NCBI GenBank assembly: GCA_035517775.1
Contig: DATIYF010000102.1
Span: 10,948 to 74,947 of the forward strand
DNA from: DATIYF01 sp035517775
GTDB lineage: Bacteria > Acidobacteriota > Terriglobia > Terriglobales > Acidobacteriaceae
Reading direction: 5' to 3'
Length of the DNA stretch: 64,000 bases
Shown here: in pieces, positions 35,754 through 43,502 of the stretch
Position numbering within the stretch: the first letter of the stretch is position 1
Layout of the letters: every line of letters starts with the position of its first letter
Program-made: the position numbers and the translations under genes
Notes under the pieces: generated by a model
The model's input: the letters and a program-made list of their open reading frames with translations, nothing else
Told to the model about the DNA's origin: nothing
Database searches by the model: none

Positions 35754-37885
35754 GGTTCCGGCTTCTCCTTCTCCGGTTTTTGCAGGTGTTCCTCGGCTTG
35801 CGTCTTCGCCTCAGTGCCGGTTTGCACCGCGCCTTCCGGTCCTGCAGCGGTGTTTGCTGGATCTTCTCCCGGCTCAGCCCTCATAGCCGCTTCCAGCGTC
35901 GCCGCATCCAGGCCATGTTCCTCGTGGTAGAGCTCGACCGGCATGCGGCCGTTCCACCAGGCCCAGTTCATGGGATAGACATCCGGATCGAAAAAGACCT
36001 GGTAGAAATGCCAGACCACGATGGCCAGCGTCGCCAGCACTGCCTCGTAGTAATGCACGGCCGTGGCCGCATCCAGCCACCAGCGCGGCAGATGGTTGCC
36101 CACTGCCACCTTCGCCCACAGCATCAGGCCGGTGGTGGCCATCACGATCACGCCCCACACCAGGGCCCAGTACTCGGCCTTCTCCGCGTAGTTGAAGCGG
36201 CCGAACTCTGGCTTCTGCGCGCGCAGGCCGAGATAGTAGAGCAGGTTGTGCCAGCAACCGGTCACGTCCTGCAGGGTTGGCAGAATGTCGCGGAAGGAGC
36301 GCCGCCCTTCGCGGCTGTAGCCGAGGTAAACAATGTGGTACAAGCTGCTGCCGATCAGCACCACCGCCGCTGCCCGGTGGGTAAGGCGGCGCACATGCTC
36401 GCCCATGCCCAGCAGGTTGGCGAACCAGGAATCCGGAAACTTCAGGGCGAAGCCGGTGAGCACCAGCACGATGAAGCTGCTCAGCAGCAGCAGGTGCTGC
36501 GTCCTCTGATTCAGGCTCAGGCGGACCACTGTGCGCGGGTGCTCGCGCGCCCGCATTACCGTCTTGTAGCGCCAGATGATGGCGTTATGCAGCAGCATGC
36601 CGCCGATCACCAGCCCGATCAGGCTGAGGTAAAAACGCCGGATCCAGCGCACCGCGATGCTGCCCATATCGGCGGAGAGCGGGGCATCCACATGCACCTT
36701 GGCGGAGACGAACTTTTCTGTCACCCCGGGATGGCACTGGCCGCAGGTCTTCACCAGATTGCCAGGATAGATAGTCGAGCGCGGATCGCTCGAAGGCAGA
36801 ATGTTGTGCACCCCGTGGCAACTGGCGCAATTCGCCACCACCGTCGAGCCTAACTCTGAGGCCAGGCCGTGGTAGCTTTCCAGGTACGTGGCAACCCGCC
36901 CCCCAGGTACGCCGAACTCGCTCGTCAGGCGCATGCCTTCATGGCAACGCGCGCAGGTCACCCGCGCCAAATTCTGCGGCGAGACCGAAGAGCTGGGATT
37001 GAGATGAGACTTGATGGTGTGAATCCCGTGGCAGTCGGTACACACCGGCGCCTGCCAGTTGCCGCGCGCCACCGCCTGCCCGTGGATGCTTTGCATGAAC
37101 TCCTGGTCAATGGCGGTGTGGCACCTTCCGCAGGTGGCCGGCACGTTGAACTTGAAGATCGAAGACTGCGAATCAGCCGCCGACAAGATCGCATGCACGC
37201 CGTGACAGTCGGTGCAGACCGCAGCCTTTTCTGAACCGGCCGCGACCGCCCGGCCATGCACGCTCTCCTGATAGGAGAAAAACGGCTGCGTGCTGTTGCC
37301 GCTCGCCTGCATCACGAATTTCTGCCCGTGGCAGGAGCCGCAGGTGGCTGGAATGTTGAGGTGGCTTACCCGTGATTGGGGATCGCTTACCGCCAGCAGT
37401 TCATGTGGGCTGCCGTGGCAATCTGTGCAAGTGGCGGCGCGCAGGTCTCCTTTGGCGCGCGCCCTGGCGTGCACGCTGCGCTCGTAGTCGGCCTGTTCCT
37501 GCGCATGGCAACTGGAGCAGTTCACCTGGGCGGGCATGTGCTCATGCGGAGCGCTCTTGATGTCGCTGTGGCAATCCACGCAGGTAAACATGCCGCCGTG
37601 GAGAGAGTTCTTGAACTTCTCTGGGTTGACATAGAGGCTGGCGGTCTTACCGTTCACTTCCGTCGTCAAACCGGGATCGCCGTGGCAGGCGAGGCAGTCT
37701 TCGTTGCTCGGCCTTGGCGCCGGCTTTTGCGCAGCCCACAACAGCGCGGGCCAGAGCATCGCGGCCAGCAGCAGGCAGACTGCTGCCACCAGCGAGCGCC
37801 ACCTTTCCCGGCTCTCGCTTTCACGCGAGGCGCGGCTCGATTGTAAGCTCCCAGAACCCTGGGCTTTCCCTTCGTTCCTGCTCAT
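35750..37885 (-). CDS. Undecaheme cytochrome c fused to a membrane cytochrome b
   Basis: This 711-residue protein has a long positively charged N-terminus and a membrane/signal segment (residues about 30-52). Next are 11 CxxCH motifs (CLACH, CVDCH, CSSCH, CTDCH, CGSCH, CTDCH, CGRCH, CTDCH, CARCH, CASCH, CGQCH). The C-terminal part (about 405-650) has four or more helices with His residues, in the manner of di-heme b-type cytochromes. The heme region is made of two-heme repeats of about 70-80 residues (CTDCHGxH ... TCGxCH ... SxHG). The fold plan is like the CbcL-type inner-membrane quinol oxidases of metal-reducing bacteria. It is coupled by ATGA overlap to the NapC-type gene. Confidence 0.86.
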   Translation of the reverse strand: MSRNEGKAQGSGSLQSSRASRESESRERWRSLVAAVCLLLAAMLWPALLWAAQKPAPRPSNEDCLACHGDPGLTTEVNGKTASLYVNPEKFKNSLHGGMFTCVDCHSDIKSAPHEHMPAQVNCSSCHAQEQADYERSVHARARAKGDLRAATCTDCHGSPHELLAVSDPQSRVSHLNIPATCGSCHGQKFVMQASGNSTQPFFSYQESVHGRAVAAGSEKAAVCTDCHGVHAILSAADSQSSIFKFNVPATCGRCHTAIDQEFMQSIHGQAVARGNWQAPVCTDCHGIHTIKSHLNPSSSVSPQNLARVTCARCHEGMRLTSEFGVPGGRVATYLESYHGLASELGSTVVANCASCHGVHNILPSSDPRSTIYPGNLVKTCGQCHPGVTEKFVSAKVHVDAPLSADMGSIAVRWIRRFYLSLIGLVIGGMLLHNAIIWRYKTVMRAREHPRTVVRLSLNQRTQHLLLLSSFIVLVLTGFALKFPDSWFANLLGMGEHVRRLTHRAAAVVLIGSSLYHIVYLGYSREGRRSFRDILPTLQDVTGCWHNLLYYLGLRAQKPEFGRFNYAEKAEYWALVWGVIVMATTGLMLWAKVAVGNHLPRWWLDAATAVHYYEAVLATLAIVVWHFYQVFFDPDVYPMNWAWWNGRMPVELYHEEHGLDAATLEAAMRAEPGEDPANTAAGPEGAVQTGTEAKTQAEEHLQKPEKEKPEP

Positions 37886-38012
37886 GCCGACGCGATCAAA
37901 GCTCCCCTCCCCTTCCGGTCAGGCGTACTTTACGCCCTTCCCCCGTCGGAGGCGTTGACCAACGTGAGCCATCCACCACTCGGAGGCAGACTCCCCTCCG
38001 CCCCGGAATATA

Positions 38013-38059
38013 GCGGCTTTCCCACCCCCCTCAGTCCCCTCAAGAGCAGGGAAAGCCGC
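38013..38059. repeat. Inverted repeat, possible terminator between cytochrome units
   Basis: An 11-bp perfect inverted repeat (GCGGCTTTCCC at 38013-38023 and GGGAAAGCCGC at 38049-38059) has a 25-base loop. It lies just downstream of the monoheme cytochrome gene and before the 11-heme cytochrome gene on the minus strand. It may end the conduit transcript or separate expression of the two halves. Confidence 0.5.
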
Positions 38060-38075
38060 CCCAGTTAACACCCTT

Positions 38076-38408
38076 TTACTTCTTGGCCAGTTCGCGAATA
38101 TAGGCGACCAGCCCCTTGATTTCCGTCTCCTTCAGGCTTTTCCCATAGCCCGGCATTTTGTTCTTGCCGTCCGTTGTGATCTGGATCAGCTCGGCATCGC
38201 TCTCTTTCTGCACCTCTGGCGAAGAGAAGCTGCGCACCCCCAGTCGCTTCGCCATCGGGGTATCGCCTTTGCCGTCGGCGCCGTGGCACATGGCGCACTT
38301 GGATTTGTAAGTGGCCCCCGAGTCCTGGGCCGCGAGAGAGGTTCCTCCTGCCATCCACACAAGAAGCACTCCTGCCAAAAGCCAGGTCGTCTTTGTCTTG
38401 TTTCTCAT
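38076..38408 (-). CDS. Periplasmic monoheme cytochrome c
   Basis: This 110-residue class I cytochrome c has a signal peptide (MRNKTKTTWLLAGVLLVWMA), one heme site (CAMCHGADGKGDT) and the Met ligand in KNKMPGYGKSL, followed by the C-terminal helix LVAYIREL. GAGGAG precedes the ATG at 38408. It lies 53 bases after the porin gene on the same strand, so it is probably made with it. A shuttle between the inner-membrane cytochromes and the outer-membrane conduit is the natural reading. Confidence 0.9.
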   Translation of the reverse strand: MRNKTKTTWLLAGVLLVWMAGGTSLAAQDSGATYKSKCAMCHGADGKGDTPMAKRLGVRSFSSPEVQKESDAELIQITTDGKNKMPGYGKSLKETEIKGLVAYIRELAKK

Positions 38409-38461
38409 GTCTTTCTCCTCAATACCGGATCCCTCCTTCCGGCGAAACCCCGGCCGGAATT

Positions 38462-40837
38462 TCAGAAGGCATACACGATAGACAGCGTGGCCGAATTGCT
38501 CTGAAAATCGCGTGGCGGCAGCGGATAGGCGATTGATTTCTCGTTGTAGTCGTAATAGTTCCAGCCCGTGCGCCAGGTCAAACCCTTGGCCAGTTCGATA
38601 TCCACCGAAGCCGTCGGCTTGTGGAAGTTGAAGCCCAGCGGGCCCAGCGTGTTGGGCGTGGGCCCCAGGATGAGCGTAGTTCCGCTGGTGCTGGTCAGGT
38701 TGTAGCCCAGGTTGAGCGTGGTCCGCTTCACCGGCTTGATCATGAAATTGGCGTAGCCGAAATTGATCTTGTTGGTATAGAGCGAAACCGCGGAAAGATA
38801 GGGCGTGCCCGAGGAACAAAACGCCGAGTTGGCCGGCGGTGAGCTGGTGATCACGTAACAGATGTTGGTGGTCGAGAAAATGTCGTCGTAGTTATAGCCC
38901 AGGTCCACCCCGAAGCGCGGGCGGGGAGTCATGAGGAGCGCGAAGCCGTAGTTGCGGTCGTGCTCCCGGTGCAGGGTGTCAGGCACGTTGTCGCGGCTCT
39001 CGAGCACATTCACCGTGCCCGAGACATTCATCCAGGGCGCGGGCTTGTACTGCGCCCGGCCCTTGTAGCGCTGCAGGTTGCGGGGCGAGATGCGGGTCAG
39101 CGCGTTATCGGCCGACATGATCTCGGTGTCGAAGTTCACCCGCAGGGCGTCGCTGGGATGCGCCCACACCCCGAAAATTCCCGCATGCTGGTGAATGTCC
39201 ACGCTGTCCGCTTCGCTCTCGGTGACCCCGGAGAAGCTGCAGGTGCCGTCGGCATTGAGCGCCACCGTGGCGCAGTCGCCCCGGTTGGGAAGCGTGGGGT
39301 AGAAGAGTTCGTCGGCGAACGTGGTGCCGCTTTCATTGACCTCACGCGCCGTGTAGCGGTAGCCCAGATGGCCGCCGAAGCGCTTAGTCACGTCGTACTC
39401 CACCTCCACCGTATTGTATTTCGCATCCTGCTGCAGGAAGTGGCTGAACAGGTCGGTGGCCAGGTCGGCCGGCGAGCTGGAGCTGTGGGTGGGGCAGGTG
39501 GGCGGGCAGGCGGAGGTGCTCACCGTCGGGCTGAGCAGGCTGGCCGCACCGGCGCCAAACAGGCTCACCGTGGTCTGATCGGAAAAGCCGGGAATGCGGA
39601 AATTGGAAAAGCGAAAACTATCGCTCAGGCGCAGCTTCTGAGTGATGTAGAAAGTAACGCCGAAGTCCACGCTGGCCACTATCCGCCGGTCTCTCGCCAG
39701 GCCGGTGCCGTCGAAGACGCGCTGCGCGGTGCGGGTCAGCAGGCCGTTGAAGTCCTCGGCAAAATTATCCACCTTGGTGTCATCGGAGCTGTAGGAGCCG
39801 CGCGCGGAAATATCCATACGGCGGAAGTAGCTCGATTGCAGCGTCAGCTGCTCGGTCGGATAGGAAATGCGCGTGGGCGAAGACCGCGTGTAGGAAAGCT
39901 GCCCGTTGCAGGTCGCCTTCAGCGTGGGAGGGCTGGTGCTGGTATCGAAAATCGGCGTGGGTGTGTTGGAGCAGGGCTGGCCGGCGGCGGCGTTATAGAT
40001 CATGCCTGCATCCACCGGCGTTCCATTGCTCAGTTGGAACAGCTGATTGTCGTCCGCCCAGGTGCTGTCGCCGCGGTAATACTGCAGAAACTGGTCATAG
40101 CTGAGGTTGGTGCGGGGCAGCAGCTTGATGTCAACCCCGGCCTGGTAACCATCGAGCAGGGTGCGCGTATTCTGAAACAGCACCGTGTCGGTCCCCTGGT
40201 GGATGCTGCTGAAGGCCGGCCCTTCCATGTTGTTCCGGGTATAGCCCAGGCGAAAGCGGATGCGCGACTGCGGAAACAGGGTGAGGCCGTAGTCGTACAT
40301 GCGGCGCGTGGTCAGCATCTCGTGCGGCGAATTGTCGTTGGAAATGAAGGCGTTGGGCGGGTTCAGCGGATTCGCCAGCAGGTTGTAGTCCCAGAAGTTT
40401 TTGTCCCGGCGGAACATGGCGCTGAAGTTGTACCACTTGTTCTTGGAGATGCGCAGGCGGGTGGCGTTCTCCGGGTCGCCGCCCCAGCCAAAGCTGCTGA
40501 GAAAGAGATTGTCGAATAAAACCCCGGCGTGATTGAGAGAGCGCATGCTCAGGGTCTGATCGAGCAGCCGCGGCCCCTGGTGCTCATCCACGTAAGTGTC
40601 GTAAATGTCCCCGCTGCCGTTGGTGTTCACGAAGCGGTAGCCGAATTCGAATGAGCCTGCATAGTGATAATTGCCGTTGTCCACGCCCTCGGGAGGGGAA
40701 CTCTGGGCCGCGGCGCCAGCGCTCAGGGCCAGGCACAGAGCCACCGCCAGCAGCCCGCCGGCTACCCGCCGCGGGCTGGAGGCCGCCAGCCAACGGCCGC
40801 GAATCACGAACACCTGGAATGCGGATGATGGGTTCAT
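38462..40837 (-). CDS. MtrB/PioB-family outer-membrane porin
   Basis: This 791-residue protein has a signal peptide (GGLLAVALCLALSAGAAAQ) and a long series of amphipathic strands ending in Tyr-Ala-Phe, as expected for an outer-membrane barrel. The N-terminal region (FEFGYRFVNTNGSGDIYDTY) and repeated paired strands fit the decaheme-associated porins MtrB/PioB/DmsF. The N-terminal CxxC motif known from Shewanella MtrB is not seen. It starts nine bases after the decaheme cytochrome gene, so the pair would form a trans-outer-membrane electron conduit. Family assignment rests on the length, barrel pattern and partner. Confidence 0.82.
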   Translation of the reverse strand: MNPSSAFQVFVIRGRWLAASSPRRVAGGLLAVALCLALSAGAAAQSSPPEGVDNGNYHYAGSFEFGYRFVNTNGSGDIYDTYVDEHQGPRLLDQTLSMRSLNHAGVLFDNLFLSSFGWGGDPENATRLRISKNKWYNFSAMFRRDKNFWDYNLLANPLNPPNAFISNDNSPHEMLTTRRMYDYGLTLFPQSRIRFRLGYTRNNMEGPAFSSIHQGTDTVLFQNTRTLLDGYQAGVDIKLLPRTNLSYDQFLQYYRGDSTWADDNQLFQLSNGTPVDAGMIYNAAAGQPCSNTPTPIFDTSTSPPTLKATCNGQLSYTRSSPTRISYPTEQLTLQSSYFRRMDISARGSYSSDDTKVDNFAEDFNGLLTRTAQRVFDGTGLARDRRIVASVDFGVTFYITQKLRLSDSFRFSNFRIPGFSDQTTVSLFGAGAASLLSPTVSTSACPPTCPTHSSSSPADLATDLFSHFLQQDAKYNTVEVEYDVTKRFGGHLGYRYTAREVNESGTTFADELFYPTLPNRGDCATVALNADGTCSFSGVTESEADSVDIHQHAGIFGVWAHPSDALRVNFDTEIMSADNALTRISPRNLQRYKGRAQYKPAPWMNVSGTVNVLESRDNVPDTLHREHDRNYGFALLMTPRPRFGVDLGYNYDDIFSTTNICYVITSSPPANSAFCSSGTPYLSAVSLYTNKINFGYANFMIKPVKRTTLNLGYNLTSTSGTTLILGPTPNTLGPLGFNFHKPTASVDIELAKGLTWRTGWNYYDYNEKSIAYPLPPRDFQSNSATLSIVYAF

Positions 40838-40846
40838 GGCGCCTCC

Positions 40847-41803
40847 CTACTTGAAGAAGAATTCGTCGAAGTTGGAGCCGTGGATCTGCACATGACAGGT
40901 GGTGCAGGCCTGGTACTTCTGGCTCTGGTTGTGGAACGTGGGCAGTGCCGGCGCACTCGAATCCTGGGCCAGGGTGTGGCACTCCAGGCAAAGCAGGTTG
41001 ACCTCGGCCCGCTTCAACAGGTGGGGGTTCGTTGAGCCGTGCGGCGAGTGGCAGGACTGGCAACCCTCGGTCTTGATAGGCAGGTGCTCGAAGGCAAAGG
41101 GCCCCGCCTTGTCGGTATGGCATTTGAAGCAGACCTGGTCCTGCGCCGCCGTGGACCGTAGCTGGGTGTTGAGAAAGCCCCCGTGCTGGTTGTGGCAGTC
41201 GGTGCACTCTACCAGGCCCTGCTCCACCCGGTGGCGGAAGGGCCGGTTGAAATCCTGCTTAATGTCGGTGTGGCAGCCGTAGCACAGCTCCGGCTGCTTG
41301 TCCACCAGCAGAAACTGGCTCTCCTTGGCGTGGTGCGGAGAGTGGCAGGCGATGCAGCTCACGTCATTGGTGTTGTGCTGAGAGCGGGCGAAGTTGGCGT
41401 GCTCTTCCCCGTATTCATGGCAATCCAGGCAGCGGCCGCTCACCTCGGCCGCGGTGGCGTTCTTGAAGGTGAAGATCTTGGTCACATCCCCGCCGCCCTC
41501 TACGTGCGCCTTGCCCGGCCCGTGGCAGGCCTCGCAGCCTTGCCATTCCGGCCCCTTCTTGCTGAAGGTGGTCTTCCAGTGCGGCGTGTTCTCGAAGCTC
41601 TTGAAGATATCTTCGTGACACGTCTTGCAGGTGTCCGCGCCCACATAGAGCGAGGGGTCGGTCGGCCGGACATAGCGCTCCCCCGGCAAGGACTTGCCCT
41701 GGTTCTTCTCGTCGCCCTTGCGCTTGGGCACGGCTCCCGCCAGCGTGCTCCACACCAGAATTGCGAGAAGAGCGATTAGACTGAGCCCCTTTGTGCGTCT
41801 CAT
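40847..41803 (-). CDS. MtrA/DmsE-family decaheme cytochrome c
   Basis: The 318-residue protein has a signal peptide (MRRTKGLSLIALLAILVWS) and exactly ten CxxCH motifs: CKTCH, CEACH, CLDCH, CIACH, CYGCH, CTDCH, CFKCH, CQSCH, CLECH and CTTCH. Length, heme count and the conserved HxxxVSCIACHSPHH segment match the MtrA/DmsE/PioA group, which sits inside an MtrB-type porin and carries electrons across the outer membrane. AAAGGAG lies five bases before the ATG. It is the first gene of the conduit operon, behind the Crp/Fnr element at 42122-42148. No MtrC-type surface cytochrome is in the window. Confidence 0.92.
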   Translation of the reverse strand: MRRTKGLSLIALLAILVWSTLAGAVPKRKGDEKNQGKSLPGERYVRPTDPSLYVGADTCKTCHEDIFKSFENTPHWKTTFSKKGPEWQGCEACHGPGKAHVEGGGDVTKIFTFKNATAAEVSGRCLDCHEYGEEHANFARSQHNTNDVSCIACHSPHHAKESQFLLVDKQPELCYGCHTDIKQDFNRPFRHRVEQGLVECTDCHNQHGGFLNTQLRSTAAQDQVCFKCHTDKAGPFAFEHLPIKTEGCQSCHSPHGSTNPHLLKRAEVNLLCLECHTLAQDSSAPALPTFHNQSQKYQACTTCHVQIHGSNFDEFFFK

Positions 41804-42121
41804 CTGGCTCCTTTCGCGGACATTCGCCGCACACAACCAGCTCGAATATGCGATTACTGTGTCAAATCCAGTCCGGCGGACGCCCACCGGCTTGCTGCAC
41901 TGGTACTTGGCCCCACAAGCATGCTAAAAGCATCGGCTGGCGCAGAACCGGCTTTACCCAGCAGCCAAAAGGTCTGTGTCGCGTAGAAATGGGAATTTTG
42001 CCAGGTTGGTAAACGGCGCTGCCCACCGTTCCGCCACTTGCTTCCCTGCCTTTCAGCCTGCTCTATCGCGCCTCATCGGGCAAACGATTACATAGGCAGG
42101 CCTATAAGATAAGGGCAAGCG

Positions 42122-42148
42122 TCACAAATTTTTGTGATTAGAATCACA
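42122..42148. promoter_or_regulatory. Three-half-site Crp/Fnr element of the conduit operon
   Basis: TCACA (42122-42126), six bases, TGTGAT, four bases, ATCACA (ending 42148) is the best-conserved of the three elements. The left pair, TCACA-A2T4-TGTGA, and the right pair, TGTGAT-TAGA-ATCACA, are both perfect dyads that share the middle half-site. The position fits activation of the conduit operon on the minus strand; an effect on the divergent radical SAM gene is also possible. Confidence 0.72.
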
Positions 42149-42221
42149 GACTCCGCAGGCCCGTTCGGCCGAGGCAAAAGGCAGGCCCCCCGAGTCTGGG
42201 CTGCGCTCCCAGAGGATATCT

Positions 42222-42239
42222 CTGTGACCGTTATCACAG
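42222..42239. promoter_or_regulatory. Two-half-site Crp/Fnr palindrome before the radical SAM gene
   Basis: CTGTGA-N6-TCACAG is a perfect CRP-type palindrome. A degenerate third half-site (CGTGC) follows six bases to the right. A TAATAT hexamer at 42282-42287 is close to the ATG at 42294, so transcription could start at or next to the start codon; the palindrome centre would then be near -63, as inferred for nifJ. Confidence 0.65.
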
Positions 42240-42293
42240 CTCGCCGTGCGAGCCCGCACAGCACCTGGTCTGTGCCCTTTCTAATATGGCGGC

Positions 42294-43502
42294 ATGACCA
42301 ACGAACCGGTACATCCCAGGTTGCCCGAGGATGGCGGCGACTCGATGTTTCCGCCAAACCCTGCCCATTTCGCTCAACGCGGCTCTCTTCCGCCTATCAA
42401 GCCCAGGGACTTTGACCTTCGGCCGCTTCTGGTGATTTGGGAGATGACCCAGGCCTGCGACCTGCGCTGCGTGCACTGCCGCGCCTCGGCCCAGCCCTTG
42501 CGCCACCCGATGGAGCTGACCACCGCCGCCGCCTTCCAGTTGATTGATCAGGTATCCGCCATGCGTGTGCCGCTATTCGTGCTCACTGGGGGCGACCCTT
42601 TGAAGCGGCCGGACCTGATGCGCATTGTCCGCTATGCCTGCCAGCTTGGGGTGCGCACCTCGCTCACTCCCAGCGCCACCCCGTTACTCACCCGCAAGGC
42701 GGTCCTCGAGCTGAAAGATGCCGGCCTGATGCGCATCGCCTTGAGCCTGGATGGTCCCACGCCGGAATTCCATGACGGCTTCCGGGGAGTGCCGGGGTCC
42801 TATCAGCACACCCTCGATGCCGTGCACTGGTGCCATGAGGCGCACCTGCCGGTTCAGATCAACACCACCGTGACCCGGCGCAATGTGGGCCAGCTCGATT
42901 CCATGATCGAGCTGCTCAAGTCGCTGGAGGTGGTGCTGTGGAGCGTTTTTTTTCTGGTCCCGACCGGGCGCGGCCAGATGGCCGATTTGCTCTCTCCAGA
43001 AGAGCATGAGCGGGTGTTCGCCAAGCTGTACTCCACTTCGAAGCAGGTTCGCTTCCACATCAAGACTACCGAAGGCCAGCACTATCGGCGCTACGTGCTG
43101 CAGCAGCGCGCCCAAGACGGCGCGGCGGAGGCTGATCTCACCCGCCTGATTGACCGCGCCCCCAGGGGCGTCAATGACGGCAAGGGTTTTGTGTTCATCA
43201 GCCACACCGGCGAGGCCTTCCCCAGCGGTTTTCTGCCCCACTCCGCGGGCAACGTAACCCGTACGCCTCTGGCAGAGATTTACCTGAATTCCCCGCTGTT
43301 CCGCTCGCTGCGGGACACTTCACAGCTGAAGGGAAAGTGCGGGATCTGCGAGTTTCGTGAGATTTGCGGGGGGTCGCGGGCCCGCGCTTTCGCCTTCACC
43401 GGTGATCCTCTGGGCGAGGAGCCGTGCTGCGCTTACATTCCCCCGGCCCGGGCGGGCAGGACCTTCGCCTCTACACAGGCTGCGGCTGCGGTTTCTTATT
43501 GA
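42294..43502 (+). CDS. Radical SAM/SPASM enzyme (AhbD/NirJ-like)
   Basis: The 402-residue protein has the radical SAM [4Fe-4S] motif CDLRCVHC (C-x3-C-x2-C) near residue 55, GGDPL (SAM contact) and ALSLDGP. The SPASM-like C-terminal cysteines are in GKCGICEFREICGGSRAR and EEPCC. Its general form is that of AhbD/NirJ heme-pathway enzymes and peptide-modifying SPASM proteins. Its location opposite a multiheme cytochrome operon and behind a shared type of promoter element favours a role in heme or cytochrome biogenesis, but no precursor peptide or other ahb gene is visible, so this is inference. Its 3' end overlaps the convergent kinase gene by 32 bases. Confidence 0.85.
   Translation: MTNEPVHPRLPEDGGDSMFPPNPAHFAQRGSLPPIKPRDFDLRPLLVIWEMTQACDLRCVHCRASAQPLRHPMELTTAAAFQLIDQVSAMRVPLFVLTGGDPLKRPDLMRIVRYACQLGVRTSLTPSATPLLTRKAVLELKDAGLMRIALSLDGPTPEFHDGFRGVPGSYQHTLDAVHWCHEAHLPVQINTTVTRRNVGQLDSMIELLKSLEVVLWSVFFLVPTGRGQMADLLSPEEHERVFAKLYSTSKQVRFHIKTTEGQHYRRYVLQQRAQDGAAEADLTRLIDRAPRGVNDGKGFVFISHTGEAFPSGFLPHSAGNVTRTPLAEIYLNSPLFRSLRDTSQLKGKCGICEFREICGGSRARAFAFTGDPLGEEPCCAYIPPARAGRTFASTQAAAAVSY

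Larger units (their letters stand above)
41804..42293. other. 490-base divergent regulatory region
   Basis: This gap between the decaheme cytochrome gene (minus) and the radical SAM gene (plus) holds no credible coding frame. It contains the Crp/Fnr elements at 42122-42148 and 42222-42239 described separately. A TGTAAT hexamer on the minus strand at 42092-42087 would place the 42133-42148 palindrome near -60 for the conduit operon. The first 280 bases next to the cytochrome gene would then be a long leader; I see no recognised riboswitch in it. Confidence 0.6.

Noticed and set aside
38960..40519. 519-codon open frame on the plus strand
   Set aside because: Antisense to the MtrB-like porin, which has a signal peptide and a barrel-type C-terminus.
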